A stretch of DNA of 63,468 bases from Bradyrhizobium lablabi (GTDB lineage Bacteria; Pseudomonadota; Alphaproteobacteria; Rhizobiales; Xanthobacteraceae): the NCBI RefSeq assembly GCF_001440475.1, contig NZ_LLYB01000071.1:246631-310098 (forward strand), given 5' to 3'. The position numbers and the translations under genes were made by a program. Below, one piece after another: positions 1 through 9,266 of the stretch. The first letter of the stretch is position 1. Each line of letters starts with the position of its first letter. The notes beneath the pieces are model-generated. The model ran no database searches. It had not been told where the DNA came from and was given only the letters and a program-made list of their open reading frames with translations.

Positions 1-14
1 AGCGAGAGTCGCAA

Positions 15-797
15 CTACTGCCGCAACGCCGCCAGCAATTCATCCGGCGCTTCGGTCATGATCATGTGGCCAGCGCCCGGCACGACGACGGTGCGCGCAT
101 TCGGCGTGGCTGCTGCGAGAGTCTTGCCGGCCTTCGCAGGCGTCATCATGTCGCGCTCGCCGAGAATGAAGGTCGCGGGCACCTTGACCTGTGCCGCTGC
201 TGCGAGCGCATTCTGATAGGTGTTGCAGGCGTTGAGGTCGCTGTACAGCACGCCCGGCCGCGTCTGCTGCAGCACGCGTTGCGCGCCCTGATGCATCCAC
301 AGTCCCGGTGCGAGGCTGCCGCCGAGTTCGGCCTTGAAGCCGAGGCCCCAGATCGAGACCATGTCGATGGCATCGGGATTATTGACCTCGGCGGCCTTGA
401 GCAGGTCGGGCCCGACCGTCATCGCGGCCGCAGTGCCGATCAGGCTGAGGCCGGAGACCTTGTCGGGATGCCGCGCGGACGTCTCGAGCGCGATCAGCGA
501 GCCCATCGAATGACCGATCAGCTTCGCCTTGGGCGCACCGGCCGTATCGAGCAGCGCGGCGGTCCAGTCGGCCATGTCGGCGATGGTTGGCAGCGGGCTG
601 CCTCCCGAGCGGCCATGTCCGGGCAAATCGGGCGCCAGCACCGAATAGCCGTGATGGGCAAACCAGCGGCTGTGCAGCGCCCAGGTCGAATGATCGAAGC
701 CGGCGCCATGCAGCATCACCACGGCAGGCAGCGACGGATCGAACGGACGGCCGCCGGTCGCAACGAAGGTATCAACGCCATTGACGGGGAGCTGCAT
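15..797 (-). CDS. alpha/beta-fold hydrolase
   Basis: A 260-residue cytoplasmic hydrolase of the alpha/beta fold. The nucleophile elbow GHSMG places the catalytic serine at residue 97. The oxyanion-hole region LHGAG is near residue 29, and the acid and base are likely Asp216 (GERDMMTP) and His244 (GAGHMI). No signal peptide is visible. It begins four bases after the stop of the O-acetylhomoserine sulfhydrylase gene, so the two are probably cotranscribed, with an AGAAGG-like ribosome site before the ATG. The family covers esterases, C-C hydrolases and haloperoxidase-like proteins. The substrate cannot be read from the sequence, and the pairing with a methionine-pathway enzyme is only context. 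Confidence 0.85.
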   Translation of the reverse strand: MQLPVNGVDTFVATGGRPFDPSLPAVVMLHGAGFDHSTWALHSRWFAHHGYSVLAPDLPGHGRSGGSPLPTIADMADWTAALLDTAGAPKAKLIGHSMGSLIALETSARHPDKVSGLSLIGTAAAMTVGPDLLKAAEVNNPDAIDMVSIWGLGFKAELGGSLAPGLWMHQGAQRVLQQTRPGVLYSDLNACNTYQNALAAAAQVKVPATFILGERDMMTPAKAGKTLAAATPNARTVVVPGAGHMIMTEAPDELLAALRQ

Positions 798-800
798 GGT

Positions 801-2096
801 TCAAACCTTCTGCGATGCGCGGAGCGCCTGGCCGAGATCGTCGATGATGTCGGACACGGTTTCGATGCCGACCGACAGCCGCACCAGCTCCTCGCCGATC
901 CCCGCGGCCTTGAGCTGATCCGCGTCCATCTGCTGATGCGTGGTGCTGGCGGGGTGGATCACCAGTGTCTTGGCGTCACCGACATTGGCGAGATGGCTGA
1001 TCATCCGAAGCGATTCAATGAATTTCTTGCCCGCCGCGCGACCGCCCTTGATGCCGAAGCTCACGATTGATCCGGCACCACGCGGCAGCAGCCGCTTGGC
1101 GAGCTGATAGTCGGGATGATTTTCCAGCGCCGGATGCAGCACCCAGTCGACGGCCTTGTTCGCGGTCAGCGCTTCCAGCACCGCGAGCGTGTTGCTCATG
1201 TGGCGCTCCATGCGCACGCCCAGCGTCTCCACGCCCTGCAGCAGCTGGAATGCGTTGGTCGGCGACAGGCAGGCGCCGAAGTCGCGCAAACCTTCCGTGC
1301 GCGCGCGCATGATGAAGGCGGCCTGGCCGAACTGTTCGTCGAAGACGATGCCGTGGTAGCCGGCATAGGGCTCGGTGAGCTGCGGGAATTTGCCTGACGC
1401 GTGCCAGTCGAACCGGCCGCCATCGACGATGACGCCGCCGATCGCGATGCCATGGCCGCCGATCCATTTGGTCGCGGAGTTCATCACGATATCAGCGCCG
1501 AGCTCGATCGGCCGGCTGAGGAACGGCGTCGCAAAGGTATTATCGATCAGCAGCGGAATTTTGGCGTCGTGCGCGATCTGCGCGACTTCCGGAATGTCGA
1601 GAACTTCCAGTCCCGGATTGCCGATGGTCTCGCCGATGACGAGGCGCGTGTTCGGCCTGATCGCAGCTCGGAATTCATCGAGCGCACGCGGCTTGACGAA
1701 CGTCGTCGTGATGCCGAAGCGCGGCAGCGTGTGGGCCAGCAGGTTGATCGTGCCGCCGTAGAGCGAAGAGGACGCGACGATGTGGTCGCCGGCGTTGAGG
1801 ATCGTTGCGATGGCGAGATGCATTGCGGCCATGCCGCTCGCCGTGCAGATCGCGCCGACGCCGGCCTCCAGCGCCGCCAGCCGCTCCTCGAGCACGGCGG
1901 TCGTTGGATTGGAAATGCGGGTGTAGATGTGCCCGGCGCGCTCCAGGTTGAACAGCGCCGCGGCGTGGTCGGAATCCTGGAACACGTAGGACGTGGTCTG
2001 GTAGACCGGAACGGCGCGGGCGCCGGTTGCGGGATCCGGGCGCTGGCCGGCATGCAGGCTCAGGGTCTCGAAGGCAGGCGGCTTGGGTGCGGGCAT
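801..2096 (-). CDS. metY: O-acetylhomoserine aminocarboxypropyltransferase (sulfhydrylase)
   Basis: A PLP enzyme of the Cys/Met-metabolism family, 431 residues, the normal MetY length. The PLP lysine is Lys210 in NSATKWIGGHG. Other family signatures are the YTRISNPT stretch near residue 58, TASGMAA near 85 and DNTFATP near 185. It is expected to make L-homocysteine from O-acetylhomoserine and sulfide in the cytoplasm, the direct sulfhydrylation route to methionine. The length and the GHG after the lysine favour MetY over cystathionine gamma-synthase or MetZ, but the subfamilies are close. It is the first gene of a two-gene minus-strand unit with the downstream hydrolase. Confidence 0.9.
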   Translation of the reverse strand: MPAPKPPAFETLSLHAGQRPDPATGARAVPVYQTTSYVFQDSDHAAALFNLERAGHIYTRISNPTTAVLEERLAALEAGVGAICTASGMAAMHLAIATILNAGDHIVASSSLYGGTINLLAHTLPRFGITTTFVKPRALDEFRAAIRPNTRLVIGETIGNPGLEVLDIPEVAQIAHDAKIPLLIDNTFATPFLSRPIELGADIVMNSATKWIGGHGIAIGGVIVDGGRFDWHASGKFPQLTEPYAGYHGIVFDEQFGQAAFIMRARTEGLRDFGACLSPTNAFQLLQGVETLGVRMERHMSNTLAVLEALTANKAVDWVLHPALENHPDYQLAKRLLPRGAGSIVSFGIKGGRAAGKKFIESLRMISHLANVGDAKTLVIHPASTTHQQMDADQLKAAGIGEELVRLSVGIETVSDIIDDLGQALRASQKV

Positions 2097-2139
2097 GCGG
2101 GGCTCGTCAAGTCAGCGGTTGGCAGGAAAGTAGTCAGGC

Positions 2140-3444
2140 TCAGACGTGCACGGCGGTGCGGACGCGGCCGGCATTGCCGAACACGCGCAAGTAACGTTCG
2201 ATCTCGGACGGCGTGCCGGTGGCCTTCTCGGGATTGTCTGATAGCTTGACCGCCGGCCGTCCATCGACCGACGTCACCTTGCAGACCAGCGAGATCGGAT
2301 CGAGATCGGCGGACCCGTCAGGCGCGCAGCCGACGAAATCATTGGTGAGGTTGGTGCCCCAGCCGAAGGAGATGCGGACGCGCCCGGCGAAGTGGCGATA
2401 GGTCTCCTCGATGGAATCGACATCCATGCCGTCGGAGAACACCAGCAGCTTCTCCCGGGGATCGCGGCCCTTCTGCTTCCACCACTTGATGATGTCCTCG
2501 CCGGCTGCGATCGGCGGCGCGCTATCCGGGCGGAAGCCGGTCCAGTCGGCGACCCAGTCCGGCGCGTCGCGCAGGAACGGCTTTGTGCCGAACGCGTCGG
2601 GTAGGGCGATCAAGAGGTTGCCGCCGTAGGTATGACGCCATTGATCGAGGATGCGATAGGGCGCCCAGCGCAGCTCCTCGTCGGAATTCGCCAGCGCCGC
2701 CGCGACCATCGGCAGTTCATGCGCGTTGGTGCCGATCGCTTCGAGGTCGTTGTCCATCGCCAGCAGCACGTTGGAGGTGCCGGTGAACGATGGGCCAAGA
2801 CCCTCCTTGACCGCCTCGACGCACCAGCGTTGCCATAGATGGCCGTGGCGGCGACGGGTGCCGAAATCGGAAAGGCGCAGACCTTCGAGCTTGCGCAGCC
2901 GTTCGACCTTCGACCACAGCTTGGCCTTGGCGCGCGCATAGAGCACGTCGAGCACGAAGCGTCCCTGGCCCTTGGTCGCCTGCCGCGAGCGCAGCTCGTT
3001 CATGATCGCAAGCGCGGGGATTTCCCACATCGTGGTGTGGGTCCACGGCCCGTGGAAGTGCAGCTCGTACTGGCCGTCGACCTTGTTCAACTCGTATTCG
3101 GGCAGGCGGAAGTTGGCGAGCCAGTGGATGAAGTCCGGCGAGAACATCTGGGTCTTGCCGTAAAACGTATTACCGGCGAGCCAGATCAGCTCCTTCTTGG
3201 TGAAGCGGATGGTGCGCGCATGGTCGAGCTGCGCGCGCAGCTCACCCTCGTCGATGATCTCGGCGAGGCGAACGTGCTTGCTGCGGTTGATGACGGAAAA
3301 GGTGACGCGCTGAGCCGGATAGAGATCGCGGATCATCTGCAGCATCAGCAGTTTGTAAAAATCGGTATCCAGCAGGCTGCGCACGATCGGGTCGAGCCGC
3401 CAGCCGTGGTTATAGGTTCGGGATGCAATATCGGTAACTGCCAT
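2140..3444 (-). CDS. pncB: nicotinate phosphoribosyltransferase
   Basis: A 434-residue NAPRTase that joins nicotinate to PRPP with ATP hydrolysis to give nicotinate mononucleotide in the NAD salvage pathway. The N-terminal [13 protein letters not shown] is the family hallmark. His242 in GTNAHELPM is in the position of the histidine that is phosphorylated during turnover. FGTRRRHG near 194 and SDGMD with FGWGTNL in the C-terminal half complete the PRPP site. It has its own start and is separated by about 60 bases from the nicB-like gene, which is on the same strand and upstream of it. Salvage and catabolism of the same compound are therefore adjacent, which supports the nicotinate assignment of the next genes. 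Confidence 0.93.
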   Translation of the reverse strand: MAVTDIASRTYNHGWRLDPIVRSLLDTDFYKLLMLQMIRDLYPAQRVTFSVINRSKHVRLAEIIDEGELRAQLDHARTIRFTKKELIWLAGNTFYGKTQMFSPDFIHWLANFRLPEYELNKVDGQYELHFHGPWTHTTMWEIPALAIMNELRSRQATKGQGRFVLDVLYARAKAKLWSKVERLRKLEGLRLSDFGTRRRHGHLWQRWCVEAVKEGLGPSFTGTSNVLLAMDNDLEAIGTNAHELPMVAAALANSDEELRWAPYRILDQWRHTYGGNLLIALPDAFGTKPFLRDAPDWVADWTGFRPDSAPPIAAGEDIIKWWKQKGRDPREKLLVFSDGMDVDSIEETYRHFAGRVRISFGWGTNLTNDFVGCAPDGSADLDPISLVCKVTSVDGRPAVKLSDNPEKATGTPSEIERYLRVFGNAGRVRTAVHV

Positions 3445-3505
3445 GGCGGAACTCTACCGTGCCGGGGGCCGGCCAACCAGTGGGTTTTGCCCCCAACATG
3501 GCAGC

Positions 3506-6500
3506 TCAGCGCGCATGTTCCCGCCGGATACGGTTAATCGCAGCATGAATATCCTTCCAACCCGGCCTGTCCGGGGCAAATTGTTGCCTGAGATAGACGA
3601 CGAGTTCAGCGACCTGGCCGTCGGTCAGGCTGTCCCTGAAGGCCGGCATGTAGCCGAGGTCGGTCACGGCTGGCTTGGCGATGCCACGCAGGATGACCTG
3701 GATCAGATTGTCAGGCGCGGCGCTATGCAGATTGCTGTTCAGCGCGAGCGACGGCCGGCTGCCGAACAGTGGCGCACCGCCGACCTCGTGGCAGACGGCG
3801 CAGGCGCCCTGGTAGATCCGGGCGCCGACGCTGGATGCAGCCGACGCGCGCGTGAGGGTCGAGGCTTCGAGCCTGGCAGCGAGCGCCTCCTGCGTCACGC
3901 GATCCATCGGCGCCGCATTGAACGAAGCGAGATAGACCGCCATGGCGCGGATATCGGAATCCGGCAATGCGGCGAGCTCCGCCACCACCGGCGCCATCGG
4001 TCCCGCAGCGACGCCGTGAAAGCGGGACTCGCCGGTTCGCAAATAGGCGTAAAGTTCGTCCTCACTCCATGGGATCGGCGCCTGCGACAACGAGGTCAGT
4101 GCCGGCGCTTCCCAGCCTTCGGCGAATCCTCCGGCAAGGTGAGCACCAGTCGTTTCCGCGCCGAGCGCATTGCGCGGCGAATGGCAGGCGCTGCAATGGC
4201 CGAGGCCTTCGACGAGATAGGCGCCGCGATTCCAAATCTCGGATTTCGCTTGATCGGGCTGGAACACGGCGGGCGTGTGGAACAGCGCATTCCATCCCGC
4301 CATCAGCGGGCGAACGTTGAACGGAAACGCCAGTGTATTCGTTGGCGTCTCCGCTCGCACCGCCGGCTGCGCCATCAGATAGGCATAGAGCGCCTGCATG
4401 TCGGCGTCGGTGGTCCTGGCGAAATGGGTATAGGGGAACGCGGGATAGAGGTGTCTGCCATCGCGATGGATGCCCTCGCGCATGGCGCGCTCGAAAGCGG
4501 GATAGGACCAAGCTCCAATGCCGGTCTCGACATCGGGCGTGATGTTGGTCGAATAGATCGTGCCGAACGGCGTCGGCAGCGGCTTGCCGCCGGCATTAAG
4601 AATGCCGTTCGCCGAGGTGTGGCAGACCGCGCAATCGCCGAGTGCGGCGAGTTGCTGGCCGCGAGCGATGGTCGCGGCCGAATAGACCGATGCATCCGGC
4701 CGCGCGATCGGTGCGATCACGCGCCAAGGCAGCACGGCTGCGCCGATGCCGATCGCGGCGGCGCACAGGGCCGCGGCCGTTGCAAACATGCCACGCCCAG
4801 TGAATGGATTCTGCCACGCGCGCGCGGTGGCTGGTTGGGGCGGTGCGGGCAATGCTTCCGGCGTCGTCTGCGCCTCGCCGCGCAGCCCGCGTAAAATGCG
4901 TTCCGGCGTGAACGGCAATTCGCGGAAGCGGACACCGGTGGCGTCATAGATCGCGTTGGCGATCGCTGCCGCGCTGGGCACCGAAGCGGACTCGCCGACG
5001 CCGAGCGGCGGCTGGTCCTGACGCGGCAGCATCAGCACGTCGATCTCGGGCAACTCGGGAAACTTGATGATGGGGTAGGCGCCCCATTCGCGCGCCGTTA
5101 CCGAGGTGCGGTCGAACGACACTTCCTCCATCAGCGCACGGCTGGTCGACTGGATGACATTGCCGTGGATCTGGTGGCGGACGCCGTCCGGGTTGATCAT
5201 CAGGCCGGAGTCCTGGCCTGCCACGACCCGCGTCACGCTGACGTCGCCGGTCGCCTTGTTCACCGCGACATCGGCGATCCATGCCGACCACGCCGCGCCA
5301 TAGCCGGGAAACTTGCTGTGCACATAGAGCGCATAGGCAAAGCCGCGCCCGCGCACGATATCGCCTTCGGCCTGCTTGTCCTCGCGAACCGGCCGCGGCT
5401 TCCAGCCGGCGCGTTCGGCCACGGCGTTGACGAGATCGACGGCGCGCGGGTCCTTCAGGTAACGCAGGCGATATTCGATCGGATCGACGCAGGCTTCAGC
5501 AGCGCATTCGTCGATCCAGGATTCATGCGCAAATGTGTTCGGCAGCGCCGAGACGCCGCGCAGCCACGCGGCGCGCACGATCGGCGGCATGTCGTTCGCC
5601 ACCACGCGGAGATTCTCGTAATCGTAGGGCGGGATCGCGGTGCGATCGCCCATCTCGAACACGGCGGGCGTGTGCGGGACGGCGCCGGTCAGCAGCAGCG
5701 CCAGCGTCGGCGCGCCGTTCGAGGGATAGCGGGTGGCAAAATCATAGCCGGCGACGCTGCCGTCGGCGTTCAGGCCGCCATTGACATCCATCAATTGCGC
5801 GGCGCCCTTCGGTTCCCACGCGTGCTCCTGCTCGCGGGTCAACTGCACGCGGACGGGACGGCCGACGGCACGCGATAGCAGCACCGCATCGGCGGAAACG
5901 TCATCGGCACAGTTGCGGCCGTAGCAGCCGGCGGCTTCCAGCCGGATCACCTCGATCTCGGCTTCGCGCCGGTGGATCAGCCGGGCCAGATCGGTGCGCA
6001 GATGATGCGGGTTCTGCGTGCCGGACCAGACCCGTGTAACATCCTCCTGATAGTCCGCAACCGCACAGGACGGTCCGATCGAGGCGTGCATCTGGTACGG
6101 CCAGACATAGGTTCTCGGCATCGGTTTTGCCGCGCCCGCGATCGCCGCCTCGACATCGCCCCTGTCGATCAGCTTGCGCGGCGTTGACGGATTGGCGCGC
6201 AGCGCCGTCTCGATATCCTTCAGATCAGGCAGCGTGGGCATCGGCTTCCAGCTCAGCTTGAGCTGCGCGGCAGCCTTGATCGCATTCTCCTCGCGCTCGG
6301 CGACGACGCCGACGAAATCGCCGATATGAACGACGGCGACGAGGCCTGGAATATCGCTGACCGAACTTTCGTCGACGGCAATCAGGCTGCTGCCGATGAA
6401 GTCGCCGACATCGACGCCGGCATAGGGCGGGCGAACGACACGGCCATGCAGCATGCCGGGGATACGCACGTCGTGGACATAGACCAGTTCGCCGGTGGCC

Positions 6501-7051
6501 TTTGCGGGCAGGTCGACGCGCGGAACGGATTGGCCGACAATGCTGTAGGAGCCGACGTCCTTCACCGGAACGTCGTCCGCCAGCTCAAGCCGGATGGATT
6601 CGCCTGCGATCAGTTCACCATAGCTGACGCTGCGATTGTCCTTGCCGCGGATCAGGCCGTCTTCGATGGCGAGATCCTCGATCGCGAGTTCCAGCCGCGC
6701 CGCCGCGCGCGCGACGAGAAACTGCCGCGCCTGCGCCGCGGCCTTCCGCAAGGGCACGGCGGTGATCTGGATCGTCTCGCTCGCGATCGTCGCGCCCTGA
6801 TTGGGCACCAGCGCGGTGTCACCGAGCACGACGACGACGCGCGCAAAGGACACGTCGAGCTCTTCGGCGACGATCTGGCCGAGCGCGGTGCGGATGCCGG
6901 TGCCGAGATCGACATGGCCGTTGTAAGCGGTGACCGATCCGTCTGATGTGATCCTGATGAAAGTCTCGAACTTGACGGCCTCGACCGGCGATGCCGCGCG
7001 AACGACGGTGAGCGTGCCTTGCGAACGCTCGGGCGTGTCAGACTTAGCCAT
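3506..7051 (-). CDS. nicB: nicotinate dehydrogenase large subunit: molybdopterin domain fused to a triheme cytochrome c
   Basis: About 1181 residues, close to the size known for Pseudomonas NicB. Residues 1-730 are the molybdopterin-binding part of the xanthine dehydrogenase family, with GVGESASVP near the end of that domain. A hydrophobic segment near 735-765 probably anchors the protein. Three CxxCH heme sites follow, with first cysteines near 807, 953 and 1084, so electrons would pass to the respiratory chain rather than to NAD. The expected reaction is hydroxylation of nicotinate to 6-hydroxynicotinate together with the small subunit. The ATG overlaps the nicA stop (ATGA); the preceding GTG is a less likely start. 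Other N-heteroaromatic or aldehyde substrates are possible from the protein alone. The neighbouring 6-hydroxynicotinate reductase-like gene makes nicotinate the best guess. Confidence 0.8.
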   Translation of the reverse strand: MAKSDTPERSQGTLTVVRAASPVEAVKFETFIRITSDGSVTAYNGHVDLGTGIRTALGQIVAEELDVSFARVVVVLGDTALVPNQGATIASETIQITAVPLRKAAAQARQFLVARAAARLELAIEDLAIEDGLIRGKDNRSVSYGELIAGESIRLELADDVPVKDVGSYSIVGQSVPRVDLPAKATGELVYVHDVRIPGMLHGRVVRPPYAGVDVGDFIGSSLIAVDESSVSDIPGLVAVVHIGDFVGVVAEREENAIKAAAQLKLSWKPMPTLPDLKDIETALRANPSTPRKLIDRGDVEAAIAGAAKPMPRTYVWPYQMHASIGPSCAVADYQEDVTRVWSGTQNPHHLRTDLARLIHRREAEIEVIRLEAAGCYGRNCADDVSADAVLLSRAVGRPVRVQLTREQEHAWEPKGAAQLMDVNGGLNADGSVAGYDFATRYPSNGAPTLALLLTGAVPHTPAVFEMGDRTAIPPYDYENLRVVANDMPPIVRAAWLRGVSALPNTFAHESWIDECAAEACVDPIEYRLRYLKDPRAVDLVNAVAERAGWKPRPVREDKQAEGDIVRGRGFAYALYVHSKFPGYGAAWSAWIADVAVNKATGDVSVTRVVAGQDSGLMINPDGVRHQIHGNVIQSTSRALMEEVSFDRTSVTAREWGAYPIIKFPELPEIDVLMLPRQDQPPLGVGESASVPSAAAIANAIYDATGVRFRELPFTPERILRGLRGEAQTTPEALPAPPQPATARAWQNPFTGRGMFATAAALCAAAIGIGAAVLPWRVIAPIARPDASVYSAATIARGQQLAALGDCAVCHTSANGILNAGGKPLPTPFGTIYSTNITPDVETGIGAWSYPAFERAMREGIHRDGRHLYPAFPYTHFARTTDADMQALYAYLMAQPAVRAETPTNTLAFPFNVRPLMAGWNALFHTPAVFQPDQAKSEIWNRGAYLVEGLGHCSACHSPRNALGAETTGAHLAGGFAEGWEAPALTSLSQAPIPWSEDELYAYLRTGESRFHGVAAGPMAPVVAELAALPDSDIRAMAVYLASFNAAPMDRVTQEALAARLEASTLTRASAASSVGARIYQGACAVCHEVGGAPLFGSRPSLALNSNLHSAAPDNLIQVILRGIAKPAVTDLGYMPAFRDSLTDGQVAELVVYLRQQFAPDRPGWKDIHAAINRIRREHAR

Positions 7052-7533
7052 CACGCCTGCGCCTCAACGACATGGCCGGCAGCGCGCATCGCGGCGCGCA
7101 TGATCTCGACATGCGCGCCGCAGCGGCAGAGATGATGGCGCAATGCTTCCAGTACTTCGTCCTCCGATGGGTGAGGGGAGCGCAGCAACAGCGCTTTTGT
7201 CGCGATGATCATGCCGTTGAGGCAATAGCCGCATTGCGCGGCCTGCTCGTCGATGAAGGCCTGTTGCACCGGATCAGGATGCTCGCGCGTGCCGAGACCT
7301 TCGAGCGTCACGATGTCGCGGCCGACGCAGCCTTCGATCGGGATCACGCAGGAGCGCGCGGCGACACCGTCAATCAGCACGGCGCACGCGCCGCATTCGC
7401 CGAGGCCGCAACCATATTTCGGTCCGTTCAATTCGAGGTCGTTGCGGAGCACGTAAAGCAATGCGGTGTCCGGAGCGGCGCCGACATCGTACGCTTTGCC
7501 GTTGACGGTCAGCCGCATCGTGCTCTGCGTCAT
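7051..7533 (-). CDS. nicA: nicotinate dehydrogenase small subunit, [2Fe-2S] protein
   Basis: A 160-residue two-cluster iron-sulfur subunit. The plant-type N-terminal cluster uses Cys42, 47, 50 and 62 (GCGLGECGAC). The C-terminal cluster uses Cys101, 104, 136 and 138 (QCGYC and CRCG). It passes electrons from molybdenum in the partner subunit to the fused cytochrome domain. The length matches NicA of Pseudomonas. An upstream in-frame start would add 46 residues of poor composition that run over the promoter and operator. The ATG at 7533 is preceded by GGGGGAG and is preferred. Translation is coupled to nicB by a four-base overlap. Confidence 0.85.
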   Translation of the reverse strand: MTQSTMRLTVNGKAYDVGAAPDTALLYVLRNDLELNGPKYGCGLGECGACAVLIDGVAARSCVIPIEGCVGRDIVTLEGLGTREHPDPVQQAFIDEQAAQCGYCLNGMIIATKALLLRSPHPSEDEVLEALRHHLCRCGAHVEIMRAAMRAAGHVVEAQA

Positions 7534-7585
7534 GCTCCCCCAAATCCTCGTTGCGCTGCAAAAGCCCGCACTGGATGCTTCGCGA

Positions 7586-7613
7586 AAGATACCGTTTGTA
7601 TACAAACGTGCAA
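7586..7613 (-). promoter_or_regulatory. predicted nicA promoter with operator in the spacer
   Basis: On the minus strand a TTGCAC -35-like hexamer (7608-7613) and a TATCTT -10-like hexamer (7586-7591) are 16 bases apart. The spacer is almost entirely the perfect 16-base palindrome CGTTTGTATACAAACG (7593-7608). The site is about 60 bases upstream of the nicA ATG. The same GTATAC-centred palindrome lies before the divergent reductase gene and between the enamidase and ferredoxin reductase genes. A repressor bound here would block polymerase. The promoter hexamers are inferred, whereas the palindrome is plain in the sequence. Confidence 0.7.
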
Positions 7614-7716
7614 GCCGTGCGGTCCCGCGCTGCAGCGCGTTGCTCGCTTTATGAACAAAGGGGCGAGGCAAATGCGGTATTATACGGCAACTGCGCTTTT
7701 CGACCGCGATGGCCGC

Positions 7717-7759
7717 TTGACAGCGTTCCGGTCCGCGCGCAACATCATTCGTATACGAA
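7717..7759 (+). promoter_or_regulatory. predicted promoter and operator of the 6-hydroxynicotinate reductase operon
   Basis: A TTGACA hexamer lies at 7717-7722. The perfect palindrome TTCGTATACGAA lies at 7748-7759, where the -10 or start-site region would fall, about 60 bases upstream of the ATG at 7821. A weak CAACAT sits at the expected -10 position. The palindrome shares its GTATAC centre and flanking TT/AA with the nicA site on the other strand of the same intergenic region, so each divergent promoter has its own copy. Confidence 0.6.
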
Positions 7760-7820
7760 CAAATGGTCGGGCCCGCGCAAACGCGGCTATGATCGGCGCC
7801 TCGAACGAGCAGGCTTGTTC

Positions 7821-9266
7821 ATGACTGATGCGACCGTCGCCGCCGGCGACAAGATCCGCTGCGATGCCTGTCCGGTGATGTGCTACATCAAGCCGGGCGC
7901 GGCAGGCGCGTGCGATCGTTATGCCAATCAGAATGGCGAACTGGTGCGCGTCGATCCGCACATCGTGCTGGAGCGAACGGTATCGCATGGTGGACGGCTG
8001 GTGCCGTTCCAGGCCGGCGGTGACTGGGACGGCAAGCTCGTCCACGAGCCCAGCGTGTTCGTCACCGCGATCGGCGCCGGCACGACCTATCCCGATTACA
8101 AGCCCGCGCCCTTCATCGTGTCCTCGGAAGTCGAAGGTGTCGACATGGTCACGGTCGTGACCGAAGGCATTTTCAGCTATTGCGGCGTCAAGGTGAAGAT
8201 CGACACCGATCGCTATCTCGGCCCCGAGACGGCAGCCGTTCGGGCGGAGGGCGAGGCGATCGGTCATGTCACGACCAGCGAATACGGCTCGCAGATGCTG
8301 TCGCTTGGTGGCGTGCATCATCTGACCGGTGGCTCCAAGAAGGAGGGGCGCGTCACCTGCGATGCGCTGATGGATCTTTCCAACTGCAAGCCGGTGGAAC
8401 TGACGATCGACGGCGGCGCCACGGTCGTGGTGCAGGCCGGACGACCGCCGATCGTCAATGGCATCGCTGAAGAGCGCATGCGGGTGGGGTGCGGTTCGGC
8501 AACCATCGGCATGTTCGCCAAGCAATGGCACGGCAAGGTCGATGAGGTCGTGGTTGTCGATGACCACATTACCGGCGTGCTCTCGGAACATCAGGCCGGC
8601 AAGCTGCTCGATATTCCCGATACCGGGATCAAGATGAAGGGCCGGCGCTCGACGCCCGGCCGTTATTTCCAGGTCGCCGATCCCGGGACGGGATGGGGTG
8701 GCACCAATATTTCCGATCCGCTGTCGGTGCTGGGGCCGTTCAATCCGAAGGAGGCGCGGCCGGGCCTCACCATGCTCATGGTGTCGACGACCGGCGAGCA
8801 CGCGGCCTATTACGAACTGGACGAGGCGCTACGGCCGATTGAGAAGCAAATGCCGCCGGATCTGCAGTTCTCGGTGGAACGCATCCAGGAAAATTGCGAG
8901 CCGGCACTGTGTACGGTGCTGTTCATGGGCGGCGCGGGTGGCTCGCTGCGGGCCGGTGTCACCGATAACCCGGTGCGGCTGACGCGGTCGGTAAAGGACG
9001 CGCTGACGCGGGTCACCAGCGGCGGCGCGCCAGTTTATGTCTGGCCCGGCGGCGGTATTACCTTCATGGTCGACGTCACGCAGATGCCGGCAGGTGCCTT
9101 CGGTTATGTGCCGACGCCGGCGCTGGTGGCGCCGATCGAGTTCACGCTGAAACTGTCCGACTACGCGGCGCTCGGAGGCCACATGGATCATGTCCGTCCG
9201 CTGGCGTCGTTGCGGGACAACAGCGATTTCCGCCCGATGCCCTTTATCCCCGGACGGCGCGCATGA
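7821..9266 (+). CDS. 6-hydroxynicotinate reductase-like iron-sulfur flavoprotein
   Basis: A 481-residue protein that resembles the 6-hydroxynicotinate reductase of Eubacterium barkeri. That enzyme reduces 6-hydroxynicotinate to 1,4,5,6-tetrahydro-6-oxonicotinate with ferredoxin electrons. The N-terminal cysteines Cys14, 17, 21 and 31 (CDACPVMC then GAC) form a likely [4Fe-4S] site. Glycine-rich stretches GGAT (198-201) and GCGSATIG (223-230) may bind or attach flavin. The ATG at 7821 is chosen because the longer frame to 7551 runs through the operator region and has no ribosome site. The stop overlaps the next start (ATGA). No NicC-type monooxygenase of the oxidative pathway is present. The family call is from recognition of the sequence pattern and the adjacent genes; no alignment was run. 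Confidence 0.78.
   Translation: MTDATVAAGDKIRCDACPVMCYIKPGAAGACDRYANQNGELVRVDPHIVLERTVSHGGRLVPFQAGGDWDGKLVHEPSVFVTAIGAGTTYPDYKPAPFIVSSEVEGVDMVTVVTEGIFSYCGVKVKIDTDRYLGPETAAVRAEGEAIGHVTTSEYGSQMLSLGGVHHLTGGSKKEGRVTCDALMDLSNCKPVELTIDGGATVVVQAGRPPIVNGIAEERMRVGCGSATIGMFAKQWHGKVDEVVVVDDHITGVLSEHQAGKLLDIPDTGIKMKGRRSTPGRYFQVADPGTGWGGTNISDPLSVLGPFNPKEARPGLTMLMVSTTGEHAAYYELDEALRPIEKQMPPDLQFSVERIQENCEPALCTVLFMGGAGGSLRAGVTDNPVRLTRSVKDALTRVTSGGAPVYVWPGGGITFMVDVTQMPAGAFGYVPTPALVAPIEFTLKLSDYAALGGHMDHVRPLASLRDNSDFRPMPFIPGRRA

Noticed and set aside
66..1070. 334-residue plus-strand open frame opposite the hydrolase and sulfhydrylase genes
   Set aside because: It is antisense to two clear genes, has arginine- and histidine-rich composition typical of GC-rich shadow frames, and no domain.
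3443..4894. 483-residue plus-strand frame opposite the nicB cytochrome domain
   Set aside because: The minus strand has three CxxCH sites and a family match; the plus frame is compositionally a shadow.
7551..7820. N-terminal 90-residue extension of the reductase frame
   Set aside because: It runs through both operator palindromes and a TTGACA hexamer, and has no ribosome site.
7680..8801. 373-residue minus-strand frame across the reductase gene and the operator region
   Set aside because: It overlaps the well-supported Fe-S protein on the other strand and shows no motif.
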